Counted from the stretch's first letter, positions 15,788 through 25,892 are shown. The stretch: 43,364 bases of DNA from Pseudomonas plecoglossicida NBRC 103162 = DSM 15088 (GCF_000730665.1 NZ_BBIV01000050.1:1-43364); one strand, 5' to 3'. Program-made: numbers and translations. The notes: generated by a model not told the origin, from the letters alone.

Positions 15788-16127
15788 GGTAATACCCTCG
15801 CCAACGATGTCGTCCCGAGCGTGACATGCACCTGTATGCAGGCTTCCTCCCGCAAACCTCTCCGGGCGTTCGAGGGGCAGCAAGATGTGTTCAACCGCTC
15901 CTTCGTCCGGAGGACCGTCTTTATCCCAGCTGTAAGCCTTAATCCCTTAGCCATCGTTCGCCGATGCCTTGCCAGCATGTCAATGGGCGGCCCGCTCCAG
16001 CCTTCCCCTTAATCGGGCGTTGCCCTGGTACAGGCCCGTGTTGCCCATGACATGTCGGCGTCCGAATGGCTACCGGGGGCTTGTTGCTGGAATAAACCAG
16101 CCTCAAACAAAAACAGGAGCTAAAAAC
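15788..16127 (+). promoter_or_regulatory. Structured leader between coupling gene and 69-aa gene
   Basis: These 340 bases hold no convincing gene. There are GC-rich self-complementary parts, such as GGGC-GTT-GCCC at 16,014-16,024 and a long-range ATGGGC/GCCCAT pair at 15,982-15,987 and 16,042-16,047. An AGGAG ribosome site lies just before 16,128. It resembles in character the leader before ardA. Divergent promoters for both neighbours must be here. Confidence 0.4.
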
Positions 16128-16337
16128 ATGAACACCAAATCAACCACCTTCGAATCCCGCAAACCCGGCTTCGTGGCCAAGAGCCGTAAAGGCACAGGCG
16201 AGCAGGCCGTCTATGAACGTATCGGCGTCGCCTGGAAAAATGCCGATGGCTCGTTCTACATCAAGCTTGCGGGTACGCAGGTCGTCTCCGATTTCATGCT
16301 CTATGAAATCGAAAGCACTGAGGCGCCTGCCGAATAG
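16128..16337 (+). CDS. Small conserved-type ICE protein, 69 aa
   Basis: ATG 16128 follows ACAGGAG. The basic N-terminus (MNTKSTTFESRKPGFVAKSR) leads into a compact beta-rich domain (AVYERIGVAWKNADGSFYIK, then LAGTQVVSDFMLYEIE). Proteins with this look are frequent in proteobacterial ICEs and plasmids near ardA-like genes, without known function. It has its own terminator and structured leader, so it is a separate transcription unit. Confidence 0.8.
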   Translation: MNTKSTTFESRKPGFVAKSRKGTGEQAVYERIGVAWKNADGSFYIKLAGTQVVSDFMLYEIESTEAPAE

Positions 16338-16360
16338 CAGAAGCTCTTCATCACCGCACA

Positions 16361-16387
16361 GACGGGCCGCGAGGCCCGTCTTTTTTT
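16361..16387 (+). terminator. Rho-independent terminator
   Basis: A perfect 8-bp stem GACGGGCC/GGCCCGTC with a GCGA loop (16,361-16,380) is followed at once by seven T residues. It ends the 69-aa gene transcript and separates it from the hairpin array. Confidence 0.95.
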
Positions 16388-16416
16388 CAATCCGTCTGAG
16401 TCTGTTTTGATCCGGC

Positions 16417-16984
16417 ACCTGCAGATCCTTGCAGGTTAATCGCTGTCCGCCGTGAGCCCGGACTTATTTGTACCCATACGCACGATGCCGTGCTATGGAA
16501 CACCAGCACATCCATTTCTGAAGAAGGAGAGACCGCATCAGCGGCTCGCGCATTTAGAAATTATTCACACTCCCAGCCATAAACTGGACTCATGGGCCAG
16601 CTGCGAACGAAGTGAGCACAAGGTGTGCGTGGTAGTACCACGCCCACCTTGCGTGGGGACTTCCAGTCCCCCGCGATCCCCCTTGGAATCCCTAGGCTCC
16701 AAAGTTCTTGTGGAACTTTGTCACCAAGGGATTAAGGCGCAACGTGTCGTCGTTGCATCGCGATCAGAGGAGACTTCGGCTCTCCTCTGCACTCCATCGA
16801 GCAAAGGGCACGTCGTAGCCCCTTGCGACCCTCGATTAAGGACTTTCGCGTCCTAAAAACCACGACCGGGTTTCGGCCCGGTGCCGAACAAAAGGAGATG
16901 TCAGCTCTCCCTTTGTAATCCCATCGACCAATAGCGCGACGCTGGCCGCGGAGTGGAAACCGAGAGGAATCAGGAACTGCCTGA
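16417..16984. other. Array of about eleven stem-loops upstream of mobC-relaxase; oriT candidate region
   Basis: No credible gene occupies this stretch, yet nearly all of 16,621-16,916 folds into consecutive, unrelated inverted repeats. Stems (arms): 16417-16423/16430-16436; 16621-16634/16636-16649 (one mismatch); 16651-16661/16664-16674; 16700-16707/16713-16720, enclosed by 16687-16693/16727-16733; 16739-16744/16751-16756; 16765-16773/16781-16789 (9 bp); 16796-16809/16818-16836 (bulged); 16839-16843/16850-16854; 16865-16870/16877-16882; 16888-16898/16906-16916 (one mismatch); and 16970-16974/16980-16984. Several loops contain TTCG. The origin of transfer is usually next to the relaxase operon. 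The array could include oriT, a single-stranded-DNA promoter or replication start, or encode a structured RNA. Confidence 0.75.
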
Positions 16985-17001
16985 GGGCATATGTTGATGG
17001 C

Positions 17002-17346
17002 ATGACCAGACGAACGAAAAAACGCCCTGCGCCGATCTCCTACCGCCCGCCCGAGCGGTTGCGTGAGGAGTTTCATTTGCGCGTGACGCACTCTGGTCAG
17101 TCGATCAATGCCTTCATCACCGAAGCCGTATTCGGGCAGGCCCTGCCACGCGCCAGGCCCATCTCATCACTGGAGCGCAAGCTCGCCGCAATGCTGCTTT
17201 CGCAGGCCGCCCGGATCAACGACCGGCTGGAGCAGGTCTGCGGGGAGCCTGATGAAGGTCACCTTGAGCATCTACTACAGGAGTGCCGCGATGAGCTGGC
17301 GGAAATCCGCAGCTACCTCATGCTGGCGCTGGGGAGGGACACATGA
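17002..17346 (+). CDS. MobC/TraJ-like relaxosome accessory protein
   Basis: The 114-aa protein has a basic N-terminus (MTRRTKKRPAPISYRPPERL) and a ribbon-helix-helix-like segment (EEFHLRVTHSGQSINAFITE), then a helical C-terminal half. This is the layout of MobC-type proteins, which bind oriT and help the relaxase open the nick region. Its stop overlaps the relaxase start (ATGA), so the two are translationally coupled. The ATG has only a distant ribosome site, and the last stem-loop of the upstream array lies 17 bases before it. Confidence 0.8.
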   Translation: MTRRTKKRPAPISYRPPERLREEFHLRVTHSGQSINAFITEAVFGQALPRARPISSLERKLAAMLLSQAARINDRLEQVCGEPDEGHLEHLLQECRDELAEIRSYLMLALGRDT

Positions 17347-18923
17347 TCCCTTTTGCCTCGCAGCGCGGCAGCGGCCAGGATCTCGCCACCCACTTGCTGA
17401 ATGCCTATGACAACGAGCTGGCAGAAGTGGCGCATCTGCGTGGAGCGATAGCCCATGACCTTCATGGCGCGTTTAAGGAATGGCAGGTGCAGGCAGAAAC
17501 CCTGACCCGCTGCGAGAAGTATCTCTACAGTCTTTCCATCAACCCTGATCCCGCGCAGGGGGCGCTCACCCGTGATCAGTACATGGATTACATCCGTCGA
17601 GCTGAAGAGACATTGGGGCTGGGCGATCAGCCCCGCGCCATCGTGTTCCACATCAAGGATAGCCGTGAGCACTGCCATGTGGTCTGGTCGCGGATCGACG
17701 CCGACCACGAAAAGGCCGTTCACCTGGCCTTTGACCGTGACAAGCTGATGCGGGTGACCAGGGGGTTCGCCCGCGATCACGGGCTGAGTCTGCCTCCCGG
17801 CTATGAGAAGTCCCGTAACGCGGGTCAACTCTCGCTCTACGAGCGAGCGCAGCTGCAGCGTACGGGGCTCTCCCTGGACGACCACAAACGGCAGGTCACC
17901 GAGGCCTGGCGGCAGAGTGATGATGCCCGCGCATTCGTTCATGCCCTGAGCGAGCGCGGCTATATGCTCGCCACGGGGAATCGACCCTATGTGCTGGTTG
18001 ATCTTTACGGCAATTTGAATGCACTGCCCCGGCTGATCGACGAGCAGTCAGTCCGCACGAAGGATGTCCGAGCCTTTCTGGAGAAGGAGTTCCCTCCTGA
18101 GGCGCTGCCATCCGTGGAGGAAGCGCAGAAGCTTGTGGCGGACCACCGTAAAGAGATCGAGCGGTCGATGCGGGAAGAGGATTACGCCGACAAACTCGCT
18201 GAGCTCAAGCACGCACAGGAGGAGAGGCGGCATGAGCTGGCGCAGCAGCGCGAAGCCCTCAAATACCGACAACATGCCTTGCGTCTGGCGCAGCAGGCAA
18301 AGCACCGGGCCGAGCGGGACCGGCTGCGTGCTGGTCATCTTGCCTTGATGAGAAATGTCCGCCAGGCTCGCTATGAGCACCGTCCCACTGGCCTGGCCGA
18401 GTTTCTAGGCCGGGTCAGTGGCGTGAATTTCTTGCGCCACAAGCTGCAGCATTATCAGGATACGAAGCGCCTGCGTGCGCACCTCGATGGCCGCGCGAAA
18501 CTCAAAGGGCGGCAGTCCCAGGAGGCCAAAGAGCTGGCATTACGGCTCAAGCTTCAGAACGCGCATATCGAGCGTCAGTGCATGTCGCTCGAAAAGGTGG
18601 ATAAGCGAGAGATCGCTGCCTTCATGCGCGACCAGCAATGCACACAGCGCATCCGGGGGCGCGGGAAAGAAGGGGCCATGCCGTCACTGGTACAGATTCT
18701 CCCTTCAGACAGGGGAGCAGTCACCAATGTCATGGTGGCTTTCGAAAAGGCACGGAACCCGCCGGACAGCCCGTTCCCAGACGTCATGGCAGCGTTTGAG
18801 CGTGCCGCCGCCGCTTTCCGCAAGGGGAAGCAGGAGCAGCGTGAAGGCGAGGGACCGGAGAAGTCCCGCCCGCTGATGCCGCCGCATCCCGGCAAGGGCC
18901 ATGAGCCTGATCGGGAACGATAA
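17343..18923 (+). CDS. Relaxase/mobilisation nuclease (MOBP-type, VirD2/MobA-like)
   Basis: The 526-aa protein has an N-terminal relaxase domain with the metal-binding triad H103, H110, H112 (FHIKDSREHCHVVWSRID) and a candidate nucleophile Tyr22 (LLNAYDNE). It nicks oriT and stays linked to the transferred strand. Residues about 270-410 are a long, highly charged coiled coil, and the C-terminus is basic and Pro-rich. The start overlaps mobC by four bases. With the coupling ATPase it makes the element at least mobilisable. MOBP is my reading of the triad spacing. Confidence 0.9.
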   Translation: MIPFASQRGSGQDLATHLLNAYDNELAEVAHLRGAIAHDLHGAFKEWQVQAETLTRCEKYLYSLSINPDPAQGALTRDQYMDYIRRAEETLGLGDQPRAIVFHIKDSREHCHVVWSRIDADHEKAVHLAFDRDKLMRVTRGFARDHGLSLPPGYEKSRNAGQLSLYERAQLQRTGLSLDDHKRQVTEAWRQSDDARAFVHALSERGYMLATGNRPYVLVDLYGNLNALPRLIDEQSVRTKDVRAFLEKEFPPEALPSVEEAQKLVADHRKEIERSMREEDYADKLAELKHAQEERRHELAQQREALKYRQHALRLAQQAKHRAERDRLRAGHLALMRNVRQARYEHRPTGLAEFLGRVSGVNFLRHKLQHYQDTKRLRAHLDGRAKLKGRQSQEAKELALRLKLQNAHIERQCMSLEKVDKREIAAFMRDQQCTQRIRGRGKEGAMPSLVQILPSDRGAVTNVMVAFEKARNPPDSPFPDVMAAFERAAAAFRKGKQEQREGEGPEKSRPLMPPHPGKGHEPDRER

Positions 18924-18940
18924 CTCATTTCAGATATAGC

Positions 18941-19492
18941 TTACTTAGCGCCGTAATATATCCATTGCATTCGGGCGTCCGACGCAATCAAATCATAGCG
19001 TTCGACAAAGGAGTCTATTTTGCTGCGATGCTCATCGTATGTTAAACACCATTTTCCACAGGCCCCGCCAATAACTTGAATTAGGGCGTGCAAATTGTAA
19101 TATCCTGTGTTTGTCTGATCTAGCTTCATATCAGGATGGAGTTCACCTACATAGGCAACTAGCGCTCGTTCTTTCCCGTCTGCTACTTTTCTGGATGTTA
19201 AGTTGCTCATGTGGAGGAGGGAGTTCCTGTGTTCCCACAGCTCCTCCGCAGTGATGCCAAGGGTGCCTATTTCGGAAAACTCTTTCAGCCATTTGATAAA
19301 AGTGTTTTCTTTGATGTTGCCGTATTCTATATAGCTGATTGAGTCTATGGCTACTACTAGGAGTTTTGAAGCGGAGACGTAATGCTTTGCATTAAAAAGA
19401 ATTCTGACGGGCTGAAAGAAGTCGTCATTGAGGAGTCGCGTGAAGTCAAATCCATCTTCATTAAAATACTTTCCAAAGTAGTCGACAGACAT
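18941..19492 (-). CDS. HEPN-motif protein, third gene of the TIR cassette
   Basis: The 183-aa soluble, helical protein contains EHRNSLLH, with R89-N90-x3-H94 fitting the HEPN ribonuclease motif R-x4-6-H with a polar residue after Arg. HEPN proteins are often RNA-cleaving toxins or defence effectors. ATG 19492 follows GGAGAC; the frame opens at 19543 without such a site. It is last in a leftward run behind the TIR gene and another HEPN gene, with an 87-bp gap. The DNA is AT-rich, unlike the relaxase beside it. The HEPN assignment rests on one motif plus the helical content. Confidence 0.65.
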   Translation of the reverse strand: MSVDYFGKYFNEDGFDFTRLLNDDFFQPVRILFNAKHYVSASKLLVVAIDSISYIEYGNIKENTFIKWLKEFSEIGTLGITAEELWEHRNSLLHMSNLTSRKVADGKERALVAYVGELHPDMKLDQTNTGYYNLHALIQVIGGACGKWCLTYDEHRSKIDSFVERYDLIASDARMQWIYYGAK

Positions 19493-19579
19493 TATTAAGT
19501 CTCCGTTAAGCGCGTGGTGAGGTATAGGCTTGGATGGCGACAAATACTAAATAATCGATAGTGTTGAGGTGTGCATTCA

Positions 19580-20077
19580 TTAGCCGGCTGCTTGCATGCA
19601 CTTTAGTAGAAACGATGTTGCATTACTGAAGTTTTGCTCCTGCTCACGCAATTCATACTGCCACTTCTCACCGTGGAATAAATTGTTTCTTAGCCTGAAA
19701 ATAACACCTAGGCAGCCAATAAGCTTCGTCTTTTCTGAGGTATTATTTTTTTGTAATGTGTCAGTAATTTCTGGCGGGTTTCCACTGCGATCGATATGCA
19801 AGTGATGGAATCTGTAGTTCAGATCTCCATTCTCAGTATACCGTTGCTTTAAATATGGTAGATACGTGTTTATTTCGCATCTGCCTATAGTGCCCTGGGC
19901 CTCAAGGCTTCCTGCGAACCGCCGTATTGTCCGCATTCCACCACAGCCGCCGAGCCTTGTACCCTCGAAGAAGCTCCAAATCATGGAGAAATCGGCTATA
20001 GCATTTCGCTCTTCAAGCGATAACTGGCCAAAGCCAGGAGCCTGCCGTGAAATCCAATTCACAATCTCAGGACTCAT
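19580..20077 (-). CDS. HEPN-domain protein, second gene of the TIR cassette
   Basis: The 165-aa protein carries FRLRNNLFHGEKW, a classic HEPN signature (R130-N131-x3-H135-G) near the C-terminus, preceded by helical sequence. Such domains cut RNA or act as partners in toxin and defence systems. The start ATG 20077 has a strong AAGGAG site. It follows the TIR-like gene by 29 bases on the same strand, so they are surely cotranscribed. It shares only the motif with the next gene, not overall sequence. Confidence 0.75.
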   Translation of the reverse strand: MSPEIVNWISRQAPGFGQLSLEERNAIADFSMIWSFFEGTRLGGCGGMRTIRRFAGSLEAQGTIGRCEINTYLPYLKQRYTENGDLNYRFHHLHIDRSGNPPEITDTLQKNNTSEKTKLIGCLGVIFRLRNNLFHGEKWQYELREQEQNFSNATSFLLKCMQAAG

Positions 20078-20106
20078 AACAAGCTCCTTTTGTATACGTT
20101 ATTAGT

Positions 20107-20937
20107 TCAAATAAGCTTGTTCATGTCGATGTCATAGCCGGACTGCTTCATTTCCTTTGCGAGCTGCAAGTGCCAGGCGGAAGCTTCATCAAGGCTTATA
20201 TAGACAACGCCGCTTATGTCGTTAGGAAGCTCCAGCTTGCCATCGACAAGTGCCGCCACGTTTTGCCGCCCGAGTTTCCCGATCAGGTAGCCATGCTCAA
20301 ATACCACGTTTTGCCGTGCCCGTAAGTTGAGATTGTCAGCAGAAGACTTTGCATTGCCCACATCATCGGGGGTATAGAGGACAACGGCAAAACCTACATC
20401 GGAGTAGTGTTCGATTTTTTCAATGATCGTTCGACCCGAGCTGGCTTTTTCATGAAGGATAACGGCTTCAAAACCAAGCTTCTCAATGAATCTCGCGGCT
20501 TTATTTTGGGCGCTTTCATCGTGGCCATGGACGATGAACACTCTCTTCCTATCGCCAGAAGTCCTCAAGGCTCTCGCCGGCGCATCCTTCAATAAAGCTT
20601 TCTTGTAGCCTATTGCTCCTTCAATAAAATCATCGGTAACATCTTTGGCTCGACTAATTGCTTGTTGCTCATAGGACGGGCCACCAATAATTGCTACGGA
20701 AGATCGTTCACGTTTAAGCCTGACCTGAGCGACAAAAGACTCAATGGTTTTTTCGCTTTCAGAAATGGTTATTCTTTCCAAGTCTTCTGGCTGTACAGTT
20801 TTGCCATTAATGATAATTGGCAAGCCTTGCTCGTATGGCTCAACGAATCTTGATATCAGTTGCTCTTTTGTAAGGTCAGTCTTGTACTCGCCGTAATACT
20901 TGTCCGACTTTGGCTTAACAATTACATGATAGTACAT
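20107..20937 (-). CDS. CAP12-type TIR-like protein (predicted nucleotide-binding)
   Basis: The 276-aa protein has an N-terminal helical domain (1-120) and a C-terminal TIR-like domain of the CAP12/PF10137 kind. Signatures are KRVFIVHGHD (131-140), AVILHEKASSGRTIIEKIE (158-176), VGFAVVLYTPDDVG (181-194) and ARQNVVFEHGYLIGKLGR (207-224), with the expected catalytic Glu214. Members bind nucleotides and several cleave NAD+ when activated in CBASS/Pycsar-related anti-phage systems. No cyclase gene is in view. ATG 20937 is used; GTG 20943 fits the AAAGGA site equally well. It is first in the TIR-HEPN-HEPN run. Confidence 0.85.
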   Translation of the reverse strand: MYYHVIVKPKSDKYYGEYKTDLTKEQLISRFVEPYEQGLPIIINGKTVQPEDLERITISESEKTIESFVAQVRLKRERSSVAIIGGPSYEQQAISRAKDVTDDFIEGAIGYKKALLKDAPARALRTSGDRKRVFIVHGHDESAQNKAARFIEKLGFEAVILHEKASSGRTIIEKIEHYSDVGFAVVLYTPDDVGNAKSSADNLNLRARQNVVFEHGYLIGKLGRQNVAALVDGKLELPNDISGVVYISLDEASAWHLQLAKEMKQSGYDIDMNKLI

Positions 20938-21215
20938 CGCCACAATTATCCTTTTGAGCAATAAGCGTCAAAACGCCGCTAATGTGAGATCGTCCTGCTG
21001 TGTATAGGACGCTACCAATTTGCTATCAGCTCGTCCAGCGAGGGTTTCTGGCTCAATATGGGGAGTGGGATGGCGGCGTTGGCAGGGTGGCGAACCGGGC
21101 GCTTCTGCCCAGCATTTGTTACAATGCGCGATTTCCTGCGCTGGCCTCTAGCAATTGGCCAAGGGCACCTTTTCAGCTGTGTACATAACAGCGTACACAA
21201 TCGAGATTTTGAACG
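20938..21215. promoter_or_regulatory. Element-chromosome boundary region before prfC
   Basis: There is no gene here. It holds the promoter of the leftward TIR cassette and of rightward prfC. Inverted repeats are CGTCCT/AGGACG at 20,991-21,011 and TGTGTAC/GTACACA at 21,178-21,199 (8-base spacer), the latter 17 bases before the prfC ATG. A TACAAT (21,120-21,125) may be a -10 element without a clear -35. The GC content rises from left to right. The junction of element and chromosome is probably here or within the first prfC codons. Confidence 0.45.
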
Positions 21216-22805
<1,590 letters not shown>

Positions 22806-22834
22806 TCGTCATGCTCGGGGCTGCTTTGCAGCCC

Positions 22835-22898
22835 ATCGCGGGCAAGCCCGCTCCTACAGGGATCGCGTAAACCTTGTGGGAGCCGGCTTGCCGGCGAT
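22835..22898. repeat. REP pair (P. putida type)
   Basis: Two inverted copies of the P. putida palindromic repeat (core GCCGGCTTGCCGGC and a variant with GGGCAAGCCC) lie between the convergent prfC and polyamine-binding genes. Such pairs mark gene ends and can stop transcription or stabilise mRNA. Confidence 0.85.
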
Positions 22899-22915
22899 AG
22901 GCCGGTGCAGCCCTC

Positions 22916-23995
22916 CTAGTTACCGGCTTTGATACTGGTCCAGATCCGCGTCCGAATGCGGTCGATCTTGGCCGGCATCGCCTCAAGCGCATACAGCTTG
23001 CCCATCACTTCCTCGCTCGGGTAAATCATCGTATTACCCTTCATCGCCGGGTCCACCAGCCCGTCAGCCTTCAAGTTGCCGTTGGCGTACTGCACATGGT
23101 TGCTGATGTTGGCCATCACCTCCGGCTGCAGCAGGTAGTTCATGTAGGCATACCCCGCCTTCTCGTCCGGCGCATCGGCCGGCATGGCGACCATGTCGAA
23201 CCACATCGGCGCGCCTTCCTTGGGTATCGAATAGCCCACTTTCACGCCATTGTTCGCTTCATCGGCGCGGTTCTTCGCCTGCAGCACATCACCCGAGAAA
23301 CCCACCACCACGCAGATATCGCCATTGGCCAGGTCGCCGGTGTACTTGGACGAATGGAAGTAGCTGATAAATGGCCGAACCTTCATCAGCAGGTCCTTGG
23401 CCTTCTCGTAGTCCTTCGGATCCTGGCTGTGGTGTGGCAAGCCCAGGTAGTGCAGGGCGATCGGCAGCAATTCGGGGCCGTTATCCAGCACCGCGACCCC
23501 ACAGCTTTTCAGCTTGCTCATGTACTCGGGCTTGAAGATCAGGTCCCAGGAATCGACCGGCGCATTGTCGCCAAGCACCGCCTTCACCTTGTCGATGTTG
23601 TAGCCGATGCCGGTGCTGCCCCACAGGTACGGAAAACCATGCCGGTTGCCCGGGTCGTTGACCTCCAGTGCCTTGAGCAGCACCGGGTTGAGGTTGTGCC
23701 AGTTGGGCAGCTGCGACTTGTCCAGCGGCTTCAGGGCCTTGCCCTGGATCTGCCGGGCCATGAAGTGGTTGGACGGGAACACCACGTCGTAGCCTGAATT
23801 GCCGGTCATCAGCTTGCCGTCGAGGGTCTCGTTGCTGTCGTACACGTCGTAGGTCGGGGTGATGCCGGTGGCTTGCTGGAAGTTCTTCAGAGTGTCCGGC
23901 GCCACATAGCTGGACCAGTTGTAGATCTTTACCGTGTCGGCGGCGCTGGCCACGCTGGCAGCCAGCATCAAGGGAGCGAGAAGGAGGGTGCGCAT
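22916..23995 (-). CDS. Polyamine-type ABC transporter substrate-binding protein (PotF/SpuD-like)
   Basis: The 359-aa protein has a Sec signal peptide ending ASVASA (about residue 18). The mature start ADTVKIYNWSSYVAPDTLKNF is the hallmark of PotD/PotF/SpuD proteins, and GYDVVFPSNHFMARQ and the C-terminal IWTSIKAGN also fit. It would capture putrescine, spermidine or a related amine in the periplasm. No permease genes are in the window, so it may serve a transporter encoded elsewhere. It lies downstream of the cupin and amine-oxidase genes on the same strand, which supports a role in amine use. Confidence 0.93.
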   Translation of the reverse strand: MRTLLLAPLMLAASVASAADTVKIYNWSSYVAPDTLKNFQQATGITPTYDVYDSNETLDGKLMTGNSGYDVVFPSNHFMARQIQGKALKPLDKSQLPNWHNLNPVLLKALEVNDPGNRHGFPYLWGSTGIGYNIDKVKAVLGDNAPVDSWDLIFKPEYMSKLKSCGVAVLDNGPELLPIALHYLGLPHHSQDPKDYEKAKDLLMKVRPFISYFHSSKYTGDLANGDICVVVGFSGDVLQAKNRADEANNGVKVGYSIPKEGAPMWFDMVAMPADAPDEKAGYAYMNYLLQPEVMANISNHVQYANGNLKADGLVDPAMKGNTMIYPSEEVMGKLYALEAMPAKIDRIRTRIWTSIKAGN

Positions 23996-24048
23996 ATCGG
24001 GTTTACCTTGCTTTGTCTGTTGTTATCGAAGGCAGGCGATCAGCGGGA

Positions 24049-24390
24049 TCAGAAGATCAGGACGTAGGTCTTGCGCACCGTCTCCTGGATGTTCCAGGTA
24101 CCGGTGCTGTTGGCCGGTAGCATCAATGCGTCTCCGGCTTCTATGAACAGGGTCTCGCCACCGTCGGGGGTGAAGGTGCAGCGGCCCTTGATGAAATGGC
24201 AGAACTCCTGCTGCTCGATCTGCCGACGCCAGCGCCCGGGCGTGCACTCCCAGATGCCGGTTTCGACGCCATCGCTGCGTTCCACGCAGCTGACCGAGGT
24301 CACCGCCACGGGCTCGCCGAGGGGCACCGCGACCGGGTTGCTGCTGTCCAGCGCGACGCTGTCGGTGTGTTTGAACTGGGTAATGCTCAT
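24049..24390 (-). CDS. Cupin-domain protein (DUF861/EutQ-like)
   Basis: The 113-aa protein is a single small cupin barrel: ETGIWECTPGRWRR, then EFCHFIKGRCTFTPDGGE and FIEAGDALMLPANSTGTWNI. This matches the ureidoglycine aminohydrolase-like/DUF861 type. It probably binds a metal or a small ligand and may fine-tune amine catabolism. The start ATG 24390 has AGGA upstream. It sits 32 bases after the oxidoreductase gene and 53 before the binding-protein gene, so all three are likely cotranscribed. Confidence 0.88.
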   Translation of the reverse strand: MSITQFKHTDSVALDSSNPVAVPLGEPVAVTSVSCVERSDGVETGIWECTPGRWRRQIEQQEFCHFIKGRCTFTPDGGETLFIEAGDALMLPANSTGTWNIQETVRKTYVLIF

Positions 24391-24422
24391 TGCCGGTGGA
24401 TCCTGTGCAGGTGAAAGGGAAG

Positions 24423-25829
24423 TCAGTGCATGAAGCCTTCCATGAAGTCCGCAAGGGAGCTGGCCAGGCGCCGCCTCCAAGGCGCGCTGGCGGGGTTGGC
24501 GAGGGTCCGGTCCTCGTGGACGAAGCTCTGGATGATGGCGTTGTAGCCCAGCCAGCGGCAGGGTTCCGGTGGCCAACTGGCCAGGCTCGACAGCGGGCGG
24601 TTGTCGAGCACCCAGGGCTGGGCGGTCAGTTCGTTGTGCTGGTCGAGAATCAGTGCGGCCAAGGTACGTCCGCCGAGGTTGGTGGCGCCGACGCCTTCGC
24701 CGCCGTACCCCCCGGAAAGGGCGATGCCGCGCTGGCGATCGCACAGCATGTGCGGGCGGAAGCGCCGGGCCATGCCCAGGTTGCCGCCCCAGGAATGGGT
24801 GATGCGCACGTCCTTGAGCTGGGGGAACAGCTCGCTGAACAGGTAGCGGCGCAAGTCGACTTCGGCCTCGGTGAGGGTGAAGTCTTCGCGCAGCCGACCG
24901 CCGAAGCGGTAGCCCCCGCGTGCGCCGAACACCAGGCGGTTGTCGGCGGTGCGCTGGCCGTAGGTGACTTGCCGGCTGTTCTCGCTGAAGGCCTGGCCGT
25001 GGGCCAGGCCAATCTGTTGCCAGGTCGCTTCGGGCAGCGGTTCGGTGGCCACCAGCAGGCTTTGCACCGGTAGCTGATGCTTGCCCAGCGGCGGCAGGCT
25101 GGCGGCATAGCCCTCGACGGCGGGCACCGTCCACTGGCAGCGGATGCGTGCCTGGGGCGAGCGCACTTCGCCCGGCTGCCAGTCGATGGCCGGAGTGTTT
25201 TCGTAGATGGGCACGCCCAGCGCCTCCACGGCCCGGGCCAGCCCCCGCACCAGCTTGGCTGGCTGGATGGTCGCGGTGTGCGGGCTGTAGATGGCGCCAT
25301 AGGCATTGCTCACCCGCAGCTGCGCCGCCAGCTCCCGGGGGCCCAGCCAGCGGTAATCCTCTTCGCGCATGCCCTGGCGGTACAAGTCATCGAGGTAGGC
25401 GCGCAGGCTGCGCTCCTGCTCCGGGTAGCGGGCGGCGCAATACAGCACGCCGCCTTTGCGAAAATCGCAATCGATGGCCTCGCGCTGCAGTACGCCATGC
25501 ACTTCATCGGGTATGCCCTGCAGCAGGTCGATGCTGCTGCGGCGTTGCTGCGGCGACAGGCTGGCCAACAGGCGGTCCTCACCCAGCAGATTGCCCATCA
25601 GCCAGCCACCATTGCGACCGGAGGCGCCGAAGCCGGCGATGTTGGCGTCGATCACCGCCATGTTCAGCTGCGGAGCCTGACGCTTGAGGTAGTAGGCGGT
25701 CCACAGGCCGGTGTAGCCGGCACCGATGATGCACACATCGACGTCCAGGTCTTCGCGCAGGGCCGGGCGGGCGCACAGCGGTTCGTCGAGCTGGTCCATC
25801 CACAAACTGAGCGTGCGCAGGGGTTGCAT
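24423..25829 (-). CDS. FAD-dependent amine oxidoreductase (PuuB/OrdL-like)
   Basis: The 468-aa protein belongs to the DAO family. It has an N-terminal Rossmann FAD motif IIGAGYTGLWTAYYLK (about 34-49), GFGASGRNGG (about 67-76), and a C-terminal GYGGEGVGATNLGG FAD loop. Relatives oxidise gamma-glutamylputrescine or similar amines to aldehydes with release of ammonia and H2O2. The ATG follows GTGGAG. It is the first gene of a leftward unit with the cupin and polyamine-binding genes, and an AraC regulator lies just upstream. Confidence 0.92.
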   Translation of the reverse strand: MQPLRTLSLWMDQLDEPLCARPALREDLDVDVCIIGAGYTGLWTAYYLKRQAPQLNMAVIDANIAGFGASGRNGGWLMGNLLGEDRLLASLSPQQRRSSIDLLQGIPDEVHGVLQREAIDCDFRKGGVLYCAARYPEQERSLRAYLDDLYRQGMREEDYRWLGPRELAAQLRVSNAYGAIYSPHTATIQPAKLVRGLARAVEALGVPIYENTPAIDWQPGEVRSPQARIRCQWTVPAVEGYAASLPPLGKHQLPVQSLLVATEPLPEATWQQIGLAHGQAFSENSRQVTYGQRTADNRLVFGARGGYRFGGRLREDFTLTEAEVDLRRYLFSELFPQLKDVRITHSWGGNLGMARRFRPHMLCDRQRGIALSGGYGGEGVGATNLGGRTLAALILDQHNELTAQPWVLDNRPLSSLASWPPEPCRWLGYNAIIQSFVHEDRTLANPASAPWRRRLASSLADFMEGFMH

Positions 25830-25892
25830 CGGGGTGGCTCCACATCCGTCAAGGTCTGTGGGCGATGCTAGTGGTGTCGGCCAGGGCTTGTC

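Noticed and set aside
16417..16436. Precise nic site within the ATCCTTGC stretch
   Set aside because: It is only loosely like the RP4 nic sequence and sits in a hairpin loop; too weak to call.
16452..16856. 134-codon ORF across the hairpin region
   Set aside because: No ribosome site, no plausible protein pattern, and the DNA is explained by successive inverted repeats.
16417..16984. CRISPR array as an explanation of the hairpins
   Set aside because: The repeats are each different and there is no constant direct repeat or spacer length.
1..21000. Matching att direct repeat for the prfC-side junction
   Set aside because: I found no convincing second copy of the 21,170-21,270 sequence in the window; the other end is probably to the left.
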